From Eudorina sp. 2006-703-Eu-15 (Eukaryota > Chlorophyta > Chlorophyceae > Chlamydomonadales > Volvocaceae): 64,000 bases of DNA. The stretch spans positions 62,001 through 126,000 of the forward strand of contig BDSI01000119.1 in assembly GCA_003117195.1 (NCBI GenBank), given 5' to 3'. The position numbers and the translations under genes were made by a program. The notes under the pieces are model-generated. The model worked only from the letters and a program-made list of their open reading frames with translations, did no database searches and was not told the DNA's origin. This document shows, piece after piece, positions 46,311 through 57,765 of this stretch; position 1 is the stretch's first letter, and every line of letters starts with the position of its first letter.

Positions 46311-47122
46311 CTAGTTTGGCCCTTGCCAGGGCATTCTGGGAAATCTTCAGCTCCTGAGATCTGAAAGCATCGATACGTGATGAGGACGGCGGCATGTATA
46401 TCGAGGGCGCCAGCTAGCTATATATATGTACTAGATATGTAGCAAAGGCGCGCAACAGCAAATGGCACCTACTGGCACCCTATGCTACCTTCCATCTATC
46501 TACACCTACGTAGCTATACATAGCTATATATATATGTACGGTATGTTCATCCCCCGCACGCACGCACGTACTCTTTCGCGAGCTCCTTCTCCATGTCGGC
46601 GAGGCGGCGCTTGAGCCGTGCCACGTCGGCCTCCGCAGCCTCCAACTTCGCCGCAGCCGCCTTCGACGCCTCGGTATCCAGCGCCGCCACTTCTGCTGCC
46701 TTCTTTGCTGTTGCTGCTGGTACCTGCGGCGGCTCCCCGCGCTGCTGCCCAACGGCGGCGGCGCCACCTGAGCTGGGCAGCAAAGCGCCGCGAAGCGCTA
46801 CAGCCTACGTACAGATATATGAATGGATAGACCAACGCAACAAGTAAGCGAGCAAGTAAGGCACATGCTTGGATGTGGACAAGCAAGCAGCAACAGGCGC
46901 CTGCTGTCATATATATAATAAATGGTTACGTACGTTACGTACGATTGTACGGGATTAGGCAGTGTTAGGCATGTGGTGTATGTGTTAGGTATGACCTGAC
47001 GAGGTCGTACGGAAAGAGTACTGATACTCGATACCAATTGTAACACGTACGGCGCGGCCAAAGGCTTCTCGAGATGCTCTGCAGGGTCATTGTTAGGGAC
47101 TTATACTGTAACCCAGCGTATA

Positions 47123-47208
47123 TTATAATAATAACAGCAACAGTAAAATAATAATAATATTAATATAATAACAATATCATAATAATAGTAATAATAGTAA
47201 TAGTAGTA
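47123..47208. repeat. AAT/ATT microsatellite
   Basis: Imperfect AAT/TAA run in the intron of coiled-coil copy B, within a block of about 1 kb (46.98-47.96 kb) that has no counterpart in copy A. Confidence 0.85.
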
Positions 47209-48127
47209 CAAATACGCCTCGGTCTCAAACCGACGCGTGTGTTCACGGGACGGGGTTGCTTGGAGAGGTTATGGTTTTCCGGCCCCTGGCCTTTGCACCT
47301 CCCGCCCGCCACCGCAGGTACGTAGATACTCGAGTGTGGCTGAATCGGTTCTCATCAGCAGCAAAACATACATGGTTTGTGACGGATTCGCCATGCATGA
47401 TATAACCTATCTACGTACGTATGTATGTGGATGGTACGTACTAGTGGTACTGATTAGTTCATGATGAAAGCCGTTACGTACATACATGTGTGAGTACGTA
47501 ACTTTTCGAGCGAGCGAGGTTCGTTAGTTGCTGATTTCTTTAGAGCGGAACGGAGACGGACGAATGGAACGCATGGGCGCAATACCGTAGCAGGCTGTGC
47601 AGCCAGCACTACCCCGGTGGGACTTGTCCGTACGTCACAGGCGGGCACGGCCCGCAACGTTGATGCGTCCTTACTTCACCATTTGCTACATGAACACCAT
47701 ACCTTGACCCTGATGCATGCGTACCCAATAATCAACGGCATCGGTTCTATACCGAAACAATCCTTGCATCTCGTCGGCGCGCTCGCAGGAATTATTAAAA
47801 AATCGGCGAGAACTGTTTGCGAGGTCGTCGGCGTATTAAGTCCAAATCATGGTTATTAACTGCTGTTTGAGAAATAATAACTCCGGCATATAATTGCAAA
47901 GCGATGTTCCTTTCAACACACGCACGGTCCTGATAATTAGCCATTTATTCGCAATTCGCAAATAAACAACTGCCTCTTTTTCATAGAGGCAGCATCGGTG
48001 CATTACAATTATTATGGATGTTACAGCAGTACGGTAAAATCCATTCATGATTCGTGTATACATATGAATGAATGAACGTTACAGCGGACCCCAAAGGGAT
48101 CAACGGTACATACATATGCATGGTATG

Positions 48128-48620
48128 TACCGTACTGCCTCTAATCATTTGCGAATAAATAGTTAATTATTCACGACCTCGCAAAGCTCTAAATTAATTG
48201 CCGGGGGTACCTCGCAAATAAATAATAATTAGAGTTTGTAAATAAATACGTTGACAGCCTCGCAAAAATAAATCGCAAAAAGAATTAATCCGTGTAAGCG
48301 CACCGACAATATGCTAGGTGCTTTGGTTTAGAATTCCCTAGAATCGATGCTGCCGGGTGCGCAGGGTCGATGGTCGACGCTGCCTGACGCTGCGAGCTTG
48401 TGACAGATCCGGGGTGGCACCACCTACGGTACTGCGGTCCAGGCGTTCGCTTCTGTTCCGCCTGGAAGGGCACATCAACCTCGCAAAATTTGTTTTACGG
48501 CCGGCGGGGTGCCTCGCAAAGCTTTATAGTTACTAGAAGAATTCCGAAGCACGCCTCGCAAATAATTACAGTTTCGAATCTCAAAATATAATTATATATA
48601 ATAATTAGAGGCAGTACGGC
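48128..48620. mobile_element. MITE-like insertion in coiled-coil copy B intron
   Basis: Ends in inverted repeats CCGTACTGCCTCTAAT (48128-48143) and its reverse complement (about 48605-48620). The block is absent from the same intron of copy A, where GGTATGTA joins directly to CCTTGAGG. It contains six scattered CTCGCAAA motifs. Target duplication is unclear (at most 2-3 bp), so the superfamily is not assigned. Confidence 0.65.
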
Positions 48621-49198
48621 ACCTTGAGGCAGTCGACCACCTCGTCGTGCGCCTCCTGGATGCTGTCGTCGGTGGCCGTCTCTTGCTTCTTGTACTTCTT
48701 GAGGAGCTTCCTGGCACGGCTGAGTGCACCTTGCAGTCGCTGAACTTCAGGCTCCAAGCCGGGTGTGATGATGACCTGCTTGCCGCTGCTGCTGCTGCTG
48801 CTGTTGATGATGATGCCGCTCGATCTACTCGATCCAATCATTCTCCAATCTAAGAGTACTAAGAGCTTCTGCAAACGCTGCACCAGCCGTGGCTGGGGGC
48901 GTTGCTCATCATCAACGACCACGGCAGCAGGCTTCTTGGCGCCCGGCGGCTGATGATGACCGCCGTTGCTGGCGTCGTCGTCGTCGCCTGCTGCTGGGTG
49001 TGCAATCGGCGGCAGCAGGGTGACCGCCTCCGCCGCCGCCGGCTGCTGGATGGAGGCACCCATCAGTGACGCCGCCCCCACCATGGCCACACCCTGCAGC
49101 AGGACACACATACACACGCATAAATGTCATCATCACGCTCATCAGCAGGTGCATGCCTTGCGTGGGGCGGACTACTACTTTATTAATTTACCGATGGA

Positions 49199-49222
49199 TG
49201 AGCCGCGGGGTCCGCTGTAACA
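49199..49222 (+). repeat. GGGGTCCGCTGTAACA dispersed motif in coiled-coil B intron 1
   Basis: GCCGCGGGGTCCGCTGTAAC. The corresponding place in copy A (38983-39008) has the same motif with one change, so it predates the duplication. The copy at 48077-48100 lies in a part of another intron that is absent from copy A and so looks younger. Confidence 0.75.
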
Positions 49223-52200
49223 TCCTTAATAATAATAATCAAATTTAATTCCCAGTATATATATACATTGATTTCCAATCTTACTTGGAAGGTTTCCGAG
49301 AGCTTCTGATACGCCGACTGGAGCTCCGCCTCCGATGCAGTGGAGCCCGACGCGGTCAGCTTATGGGCCCGGGCGTATGCGTTGCGCAGCCTGCTTTTAA
49401 GTTGATTTTTCTTCGCGGGCTCCAAGCTCTCGCCATTTGGCGAGTCCGTCTGTGCTTGCCTTACAACCTTGTCGACAAACTCCATCAAATACCACAGGCG
49501 CGCATAGCTCGGCGCCGACGAGCCAGTGCCTTCCTTCTGAATAAGTACAGTTAACTCCTTGGCGGATTTGGTGGAAGTGACATTGTTATGACCGCCGCCC
49601 GCGCCAGAAGCCAACACCAGGACGGTCTTTCTGCTGACGGTGGCCGCCATTGGACCTTGCTTACTTTATTTCGTATAATAAAAGCGTATTAATAGACGGT
49701 CTTTCTATCTGCTGATGACACACATGTTTTGACTGCACAGGTCGATGGCGCTCGCTGATGTCGCTTTCTTTAAGAACCTTCGGAAAAGGTATCTACAACG
49801 CTTCATACATCTTCATCTCATATATATATATAGGGCCCAACTAAGGACATTCGAATGATATAACCGTGATTACTCCCAAAAGTAAGCCAGTAGTAGTACC
49901 CGCCTACCGAAAATGCAGAAACTTTTATCGATAAAATGCGATAAGATATTTATATGCAAATGTTCATTACCAGAACCTTCGATCGATTGCGGCCGCTTCT
50001 GAGTGGTGCACGCTGGCGTTGACTAATTAGGCACACCGAAGCGACGTATGCCTTGCATGCATGACTGCAAATTGCAACTGTCACAGACGTACATGGATTG
50101 CGTAAAGCAGGTATTATTTTTTTGCCTAACACTGCCTAACAAACGCCTTGCCTCGCCAGATATTGAAATGCATTACGTCCACCAATGATGTCCAAGCCAA
50201 TGTACACTAAATGGTAATACATTTGCGTGAAATATTTATCTCACAAAGGCGTACGCGACTAACCTGAACTGAATTCCCGAGTGGGGATACTGTCAGCCCG
50301 CGCTGCGGCCGAATCTCGCAATCCTTCGCTCCAAATTTCGTTACTTGCACAACGAACGTATTGCTCACTGCTTCGATTATCAATCATAGCTTACGCAAGA
50401 AGTTCAACGACCATGGGCCACTGAACATTTCTGTGACAAATGTACGAAGTTAGAAAATTGCAGGAGCTCCGATGTTCTCATGATTAAGTATAATTTGTAA
50501 TATGAAGTTGCAATCCAGCAAAATAGGCAGACTGCGGACACGGTAGAATCCGAACAGAGGTCATCACAGCAGCCGGCCGTCGGCAAACGATGGAAGCATT
50601 ACATAATAATGTTGTTAAATGTGGGGACCAGTCGTGAAGATAGGGATCCAGCCAGAATTGGGACTCACACCGAAGAAAGAAGCCCTCACTCAGCAGGGCG
50701 CGGAAATAATTAATCATGTATACACAGTAGTGCGTGTTTAACTGTGTATATGTTGCGTGTTAGTGGTTCAAGTAGTCGGTTACATTGTTCCCGGTAATAC
50801 GTCTAAGCTACAGGCTGTCAGCTACGTAGTATAGCTTCGATCGATCGGTAATCCGAACGACTACGTTCACAAATGTCCGAATGCATGGATGAAGCTAGCT
50901 ACCGTCGGTTTGGATCCGTCCGTGCGTCAGTCGTTTTGGCCTGAATTGATGTATTCGTGACATATGCATGCAACGCCAACCAGTTGTTAATTATTGCAGT
51001 ACCAGCAGGGAGCGGCGGCTGCGTGTATGTGTGGTCGATTATTCAAAAGGACGGATGGAATCGACTCGACCAACCCGGACAGCATGCGTGCATGTCAATT
51101 TGCGTGGTGCCGTACGTACGAGCACCTACGTACCTATCCACGCCGTCGCTCCCTCGCACTGACACCCCATCTATCTGTCTGGGTCGATCCAACGGCGGGC
51201 GCGGCGGAACTAAATACATGAGCACGCCGGGCTCAAACCCCCGCCCTCTCGGGCGGTCGTGGCTGTAAGTCCGTTCTCGCTCGCCATCTATCACTCGACC
51301 GCTCGGTAATCGACACTGCCGTGGCGGGCGCTCGGCCTCATCCCCATCAGCATCTACAGCAGCAGGACCTACCTACCTACCTGGGTATGTATGTGTTCAC
51401 CCGGATGGAGCCGGGGCCGCCCATTCTCGCACTCCTCATCAGTACTCATACAGACACATACACAACTCACAAATGGTTGGTTGGTTGTCTTCTGGCACGC
51501 GCGTCCTTGCGGGGCAGCCCAGATCACACAGCCCAGATCACACAGCCCAGATCACACAGCCCAGATTCGGTGTTCTCTTCAAGCTAGCTAGCGGCCCCAC
51601 CCACATACATGTATGGCCCGGGGCGCAGAGACGACCAGCGGGTCGGTGTATGAGGCTGGCATACACCATGCATCCGTGTGTGTGTAGTACCGTAGTACCG
51701 CATCCAGTGCGGCGCCTGGGCCCGGCGGCGCAGCTGCTCGCCGGTAGGTCGCGGGCGGCGACTCGAGGCCAGCCGAAAATGCCTACCTGGGTGGGGTGGC
51801 CCTATGCTAACTAACGAACCCATGGGTCCGTCCTGCAGCCCCCGAATAAAGCGACCCTTCTCCTCCTCCGCCTCCCCCGGCTGTATATGTTGCTGCTGCG
51901 ATGCTGTTGCGGCTGCTGCTTCGCAACGATATTAGTCGGCACCGCCTAACGGCCGCAACGAACGTGCCCAAGTGCCAGCGACCTGAAGAGGTACCTGAAT
52001 AGGTACCGTTACCGTATGTCCGTACAGCTAACGTCCTCATCACCCTTTGCAATCAAGGCCGTGTGTGGGAAGGCGGCTGCGGCTGTTACCCTTTGATTGT
52101 CGATCCGCCAGGTCCACGTTGACATGATGGATGATTCGCTCAAAATATTGCACCGTAACCTTTACCCCCCACCCCCTCCCCACACAGACACTTCAGCAGC

Positions 52201-52301
52201 GATAGGTTCGGAACGGTGCTACGGCCCCCGTCCCTCGCTCCCAGTCGCGGCCATGACCCCCGCGCTCTTGGTCCCCAGCTCCCCAGCTCCCCCCGTGCAC
52301 C

Positions 52302-52398
52302 GCCTTGAAGGGCCTTGAAAGGCCTTGAAGGGCCTTGAAAGGCCTTGAAGGGCCTTGAAAGGCCTTGAAGGGCCTTGAAAGGCCTTGAAGGGCCTTGA
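52302..52398. repeat. 20-bp minisatellite
   Basis: About five copies of AAGGCCTTGAAGGGCCTTGA, itself made of two 10-bp half-units. Confidence 0.92.
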
Positions 52399-52670
52399 CC
52401 AATGGCCAATCGCTGGCGTCAACGCTGCTCCCACCCACCGAGCGAGGTTCCTCGCTCCTCGCCACGTGAACGTGCGTGTCTGTCCCCTGGTGGACCTCCA
52501 CTTACTCAATTGTGCTGACGGGCGCAGGACCGATCGATTCACGCACGTTACAGCGGACCCCGCGGGGCATCGGACGCATATCGCGGACCTCTAGCCCCGC
52601 GGGGAAGGGCATATGGTCGTCACCGCCATGCCTGAAAAGATGCGCCTGCCTGCCGCTGTGCTATGCATGG

Positions 52671-52811
52671 GCCGGCCCCGGCCTGCACAGAAGTCCCCCA
52701 CAGCCGCTGTGCCCAGACAACGATGGGGCCGGCCCCCGGCCTGCGCACAAGTCCCCCACAGCCGCTGTGCCCAGACAACGATGGGGCCGGCCCCCGGCCT
52801 GCGCACAAGTC
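52671..52811. repeat. 57-58-bp tandem repeat
   Basis: About 2.4 nearly identical copies beginning GCCGGCCCC and containing CCACAGCCGCTGTGC, in the spacer of unit B. Confidence 0.9.
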
Positions 52812-55127
52812 CTCCAAAGCGGTCCTAGGATCAGCGAGACGCTCTCTTGCGCGACACCCACCACCGCCGCGGCAACCCACCAGCACCCAGGCAGTCACCA
52901 CCACTAGGGCCGGCGGGCAAACAGGGGGAACGGAGCTGCGCACGGCATTGCACGGCACGCAAGAGTTTCAAGCGAAACGGTCGCTGGCACATACTCACAC
53001 ACCAACACGGGCGGGTTGCAATTCTAAACACACCAACACGAGTCGGGAAACAGGAGCCTAGGAAAATCTGCGCACACACACACACACCCCGCCGCAGCCA
53101 ACACGTGCAAATGCCCCAACACTGCCGCGTCGGGCAGGCTTTAGCAAGAGGCGGCGTGGGTCCGATTGGGAAGGATATCACCATTGCGATTTGATCCCCG
53201 AAGAGCAATTGAGAAATTCTTCGACACTTGACAGAACTTGGGGCAGGACGTACTGCACCTGCGTCTCCCGACCGACCCGTGGGTCTCGAGCAGCTGCTCG
53301 CCGGTCGTCGCGGCCAAAAATGAGTGGCCTGATAACCCATGGGTCATCGCGCCCACAACACAAACGGTCACAAGCAACGCACTTCTGGTATCACCAACCG
53401 CCATCGTACGCTGGTCGTAGCGCAATCGTGCGCTGCAGCCCCGCCCCGAAGCGATCAAGAACCTTCTATTCGGTATTCACTGCAAGCACTGCACGCTGCG
53501 CACACGAAGATCAACGTCATCTTCTTCCTCCTCCACCACCAGCTGCTGCTGCTGCTATTGCTGCGAGCAACGACATTCGTACGGCACCGTACGACGGCCG
53601 CAGCGCATGCGTCGTACGCAATCTTGGGTGTCATGGGAGTTAGGGTGCATTCAAGCAACCCTTTCAAGGGCGAGTCCAACACACACACACACACACACAC
53701 ACACGCATACACAGACACACGCGCACGAGCATATAGCTTATATATAAGCACACACGTACGGGGAGTGCGAACGCATGTCCGCACATAACACGCGGCATCC
53801 CACGTCACAACAACAGCAGCCCTGAAGGGCAGCATCCCAAGGAGCGATAGGAGAGCTGCCCATCCAGGTAAAAGTGGAGGCATACGATGCCAAGATTTGA
53901 AGTCCCGGCCAAAAGTAACGGCAGGAAGCAAGTCAAGACCTGCAGCAGACACACACAAACGCGAGGAGGCACATCCACACACAGGCACCGCAAAACCGCT
54001 GTATACCTGCAGACCCCGCTCGCACGCACAGGTTCGGTTGGGTACGACAAATGTACGAATGCAAAAACCAATCAACAGACAAATGACTAAGGGACACCTC
54101 AGACGGCGTGCGCTCCTTTTCCCTGCCGCAGCACGTACGTGAAGAGGCACACACGCGGGTGTGGCGGGTGAGAGACGGCGGTGAGACGAGGCGCACAGTG
54201 GGGAGTTAGGTAGGTAGGTAGGTAGGTAGGCGCTCTTGCCGCCTCCGCTGGCCGAAACGATAACGCGCACACAGAGGGGCATTGCCAGGGTGTCGTGCCA
54301 ACACGCGCCTGACGCGCACGCTGCTGCCGTACCACACAGAAACACACTAACATCCACATGCCGACCATGTACGAAATCACGATACGACAAGTGCATGACG
54401 GACAAGTCCGAGGAGACCAAGAACGCCGCATATCGCGTCCATGCACGCAACCACATCGTTCCAGCTCAATCAATCGGCGCAACACAGCAGCCGTGCTCCA
54501 CAGCGCACGAGGTTCGATTGAGCAACCAAATCTCCGTACACCGCATATAGCTCACACCATCCCCCTGGCATCCATCCACCCACGCTGCCGTACCGTGCAC
54601 GGCACACCGTACAAGGACGGCACGGCCCGTCGTTTAATCCGCGGCAACACCTGCAGTATGGTAGTCCGGATCATGCTGTTGGCTTCCCCAGTCCGCTGCA
54701 GTGCGGCCCCCTCCCTGGTTTGTTTGAGCAACCGAATTTCCGTACACCGCAACCCCAATCCAAATGCATCAACGTCGCCACACCTGGGTCAACGCCCTCT
54801 TCCTCCCTCCCTCTCTCCCATGCAAAGTCATTTATTCGCCTCCATCCCGATCCAAACATGACGATGATGATTATTATGATGATGACTATGATGACGGTAT
54901 ACCTTCCATTTGCGGCACCCCGAGCACTGCCTGCCTGCCGTACTCACGTGGAGGAGAAAACCACTCCTCGTACGCTGCGACCCACCACCCCACCGCCCTC
55001 TCCTCTTTAAGAGATTCAACCGCCCGACGATACCTCACAGAAATCCCCACCAACGCCCCACCCACGCATCCCCTCATGGCCCCCCACGTTGCCCTTCCAC
55101 ACAGTCGGGATCTCCCGTCACGGAACC

Positions 55128-55222
55128 CTAGTGATCCCTCCGGCCGCCCTCCCCATCCCTCCGGCCACCCTCCCCATCCCTCCGGCCACCCTCCCCATCC
55201 CTCCGGCCACCCTCCCCATCTC
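55128..55222. repeat. 20-bp minisatellite
   Basis: Four to five copies of CCTCCGGCCACCCTCCCCAT upstream of ZIP copy B's stop, followed by CCTG/TCTG tetramers to 55298. Confidence 0.9.
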
Positions 55223-55433
55223 GCCACAAAACCTTCCTCGCCTGCCTGCCTGCCTGCCTGTCTGTCTGTCTGCCTGCCTGCCTGTCTGGCTGCCTGCCAA
55301 TGTATATGTTGGACCTCTCCATTAACACTAACGCCAACGGCGCCGCATCCCCCCTTCGTTCTGTTTGCTAAAAACAATCCCCCGACCGCCGAGCGATCCC
55401 CAACCGAACGTCATGTCCCCCCCCCGCTTCATT

Positions 55434-57699
55434 TCACGCCCACACGGCCAGCAGGCACATGGACGCCGCGCCCCCACACAGCGCCGCAAAGCAAGTCATC
55501 CGGCCCAGGGCACTGTCCCGCCCGGGCACCAGCCGCCCCATGTCCTCAGCCACCAACTGCAACCGATCGGGAAGCAAGGAGGGAGGGCGGTGGGGGGCCA
55601 TATCAGAAACGGTTGGCATACAGGCCAAAAGGGGTATTTGCCAGGGTTGCAAGCGGTAGGGGCAGGTGCGCCACCCTCCCTCCCTCCCCCAGGCAGCAGC
55701 GCAGTTTGAAATTGTCTACCAATTTCCTATATCCCTCCCTCCCCCACCCACCTGCACCAGCGAGATGTAGAGCAGCATGCCGCCCGACACGCCGTTGAAG
55801 GCGCCCTGGATGGCCCGCGACTTGATCGACTCGGCATCGTACGTCTCGGCGATGGCCATGCCCACCGCAATCCCCACGGGACACGTCAGCGAGTACGTCA
55901 GGATCATCAGCCCCCCCTTGACCAGCGAGAAGCCGCCGCGGATCACGACGCTGGCCAGGCTGATGCCCTGCGGGACACCAAAGACAGTGTGACCCAACCC
56001 TAGAGGTGAGCCGCTGATTAAGTGTCAACCTAACGCGAACACCGTACTGCCCACAGAGCTGCCGTACTGACCGACGACGGCCCAGCACACATGCCCCCAA
56101 CCACCAACCAACCAGAGGCAACCCCCAAACCGAACAGGCAAAGTGTGCACCTACCCTCCCTGGACACGGGACCTCTAGGGGCCCCAGACCCTGCAGGGGA
56201 TTCGCGTCACTGTTGGCGAGTGCTCCCTCTGGCGCACCCACCCGCCCGCCCAGTTGCAGGCACCCAGCCACCCACCCACCCACCCACGCACCCACCCACC
56301 CACCTCGAGCCACTGGTGGAAAGCCAGGGCGATGAGCAGCGACCTGACCTCCCGGAGGTCCGTCTGATTGACCCCCAAAGACAGACCGATGATGAAACTG
56401 TCCAGGGAGGGGGAGGGGGAGGAGGGGTAGATGGGGGCAGAGGGAGGGGCGGCGGATGCGGTGACGTTGGGACCGATACGATCAATCCTGGATCGATAGA
56501 AACCGATACAGATCGGGATGGGGGGTAGAGGGGTAGGTGGGGGTAGAGGGGTAGGTGGGGGTAGGGGGTAGGTGGGGGTAGGGGTAGAGGGTAGAGGGTA
56601 GGGGGGAGAAGACGGCAGCCGGCCGCCACCAGACGAAACGGCCAGTCGCCAAGGCAGTCAGGCAGTTCCTTTGATGGTGGTGAGCCCAACAACCCAACGA
56701 CCCAACCACCCGCCCACACCCCATAGGCGCACGTGTGTGAGTTGCGACATGATCCGATGCCGAGCAACAGACCGCACGTGGGCACGTGGGCACGCGTGTG
56801 TGTGTATGTGTGTATTCATGTATGTTTAATCTGTACGGCATGACTCGCGCTACCCACCCACCTGTGGAATATGCATCCGAGCTCAAACAGGTACGCCACC
56901 ACCTTGAGCCGCAGACTGCCCATCGCCTCCATCGCCCCCGCCGTCAGCCAGTTGGAGGCCGGGCCCCGAGAGACGCACACGTGGCTGTGGCTGTGTACGG
57001 CAGAGCTACTGTTGCCGCCGGCGGCGGCCCCGAAACCACTCTCCGCGGCCTGCAGATCACCGCAGGATCCCGACTGCTGCGTCAGCAGCCCCTCGGCCAC
57101 AGGCCCCGCCGCCGGGGCGGCGCCGCGCGGCGGTGCCTCCACCGCCACACTGCACAGCGACTGCGACTGCGACGGCGAGATAGCCCGGGTAGAGCCGCCG
57201 GCGCGGCGCTTGCCCGCCGGGGCCGCGGCGCCCCCTACTGCTGCTGCTGCTGCTCCTCCTCCTCCTCCGGGGGGGCCGTGTGAGTGCGGTCCGTCGCCGT
57301 TCATGATGTGGGCGATGTGCTCTAGGAGGACCATGAGGGCGATGCCGCCGAGGGCACATGTGCCACCGAGCGGGTACTCGATGCCGTCCAGGTCGGCCAT
57401 CTCCTCAACGGCCTCTGACAATGATAAGTGCAGGACAAGGGCGCAGGGAGCAGGGGTTAGGGGTCAGAGGGGAAACGGCGACTCTGGGAGGAGCAAGATC
57501 CGGCACATGAGCCCTCGGAAAACCCAGGGAAGGTTCGGGAGGCCCTCGGGAAACGGGGCGGCCGTTCTAGGGCGGCTCGATCCTGGATGTTAAGGCATTG
57601 TGGACGATGGCTCCAATCCTGGATGTTATGGCATTTTGGACGATGCAGACGCCGGGTCGGGATTCGTGGGGCGGCGCGCGGGCCGCCTGGGTCGCCGCG

Positions 57700-57765
<66 letters not shown>

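Larger units (their letters stand above)
44029..49650 (-). pseudogene. Coiled-coil gene, copy B (split by a hAT-like insertion)
   Basis: Function unknown. Exons: complement 49285-49650 (ATG at 49650), 48623-49093, 46568-46804, 44974-46413 and 44029-44073. Exon 4 contains a 631-bp element at 45348-45978. Without it and one 8-bp target copy the exon is 801 bp, a multiple of three, and the whole would encode 639 residues with no internal stop. As it stands, translation enters the element and stops within a few codons. Predicted parts: a globular N-terminal exon, a Ser/Gly/Gln-rich linker, a charged coiled coil (KLEAAEADVARLKRRLADME), ten 14-residue repeats of QAELRTTQSRLETS type (two heptads each), and a C-terminal domain with TQASLFGLQTGF and LASYNLWSAVQ. 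No enzyme motif. If the insertion is not fixed in the population, this copy may be functional in other individuals. Confidence 0.75.
49651..55433. other. Long spacer of unit B
   Basis: 49651-51260 corresponds to 39436-40740 of unit A. 51.3-53.7 and 53.8-54.7 kb are extra. 54.77-55.43 kb corresponds to 41.05-41.85 kb. No exon with recognisable protein similarity. A 333-codon open frame at 53455-54456 (minus) looks fortuitous. Minisatellites are listed separately. A 17-bp CAGATCACACAGCC-type triplication lies at 51525-51565. Confidence 0.5.
44022..57110. repeat. Segmental duplication, unit B
   Basis: Tandem copy of unit A, continuing into the complete ZIP gene. It is about 13.1 kb against 7.8 kb for unit A. 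The extra length comes from insertions in the coiled-coil gene (hAT in an exon, two blocks in an intron) and in the spacer (about 51.3-53.7 and 53.8-54.7 kb). The right edge is set by where homology to the truncated ZIP copy A ends, in ZIP exon 3. Confidence 0.85.

Noticed and set aside
53455..54456. A 333-codon open frame on the minus strand
   Set aside because: It reads through TG microsatellites and GTA-type repeats, has no recognisable motif, and lies in DNA inserted into the unit B spacer. Probably open by chance.
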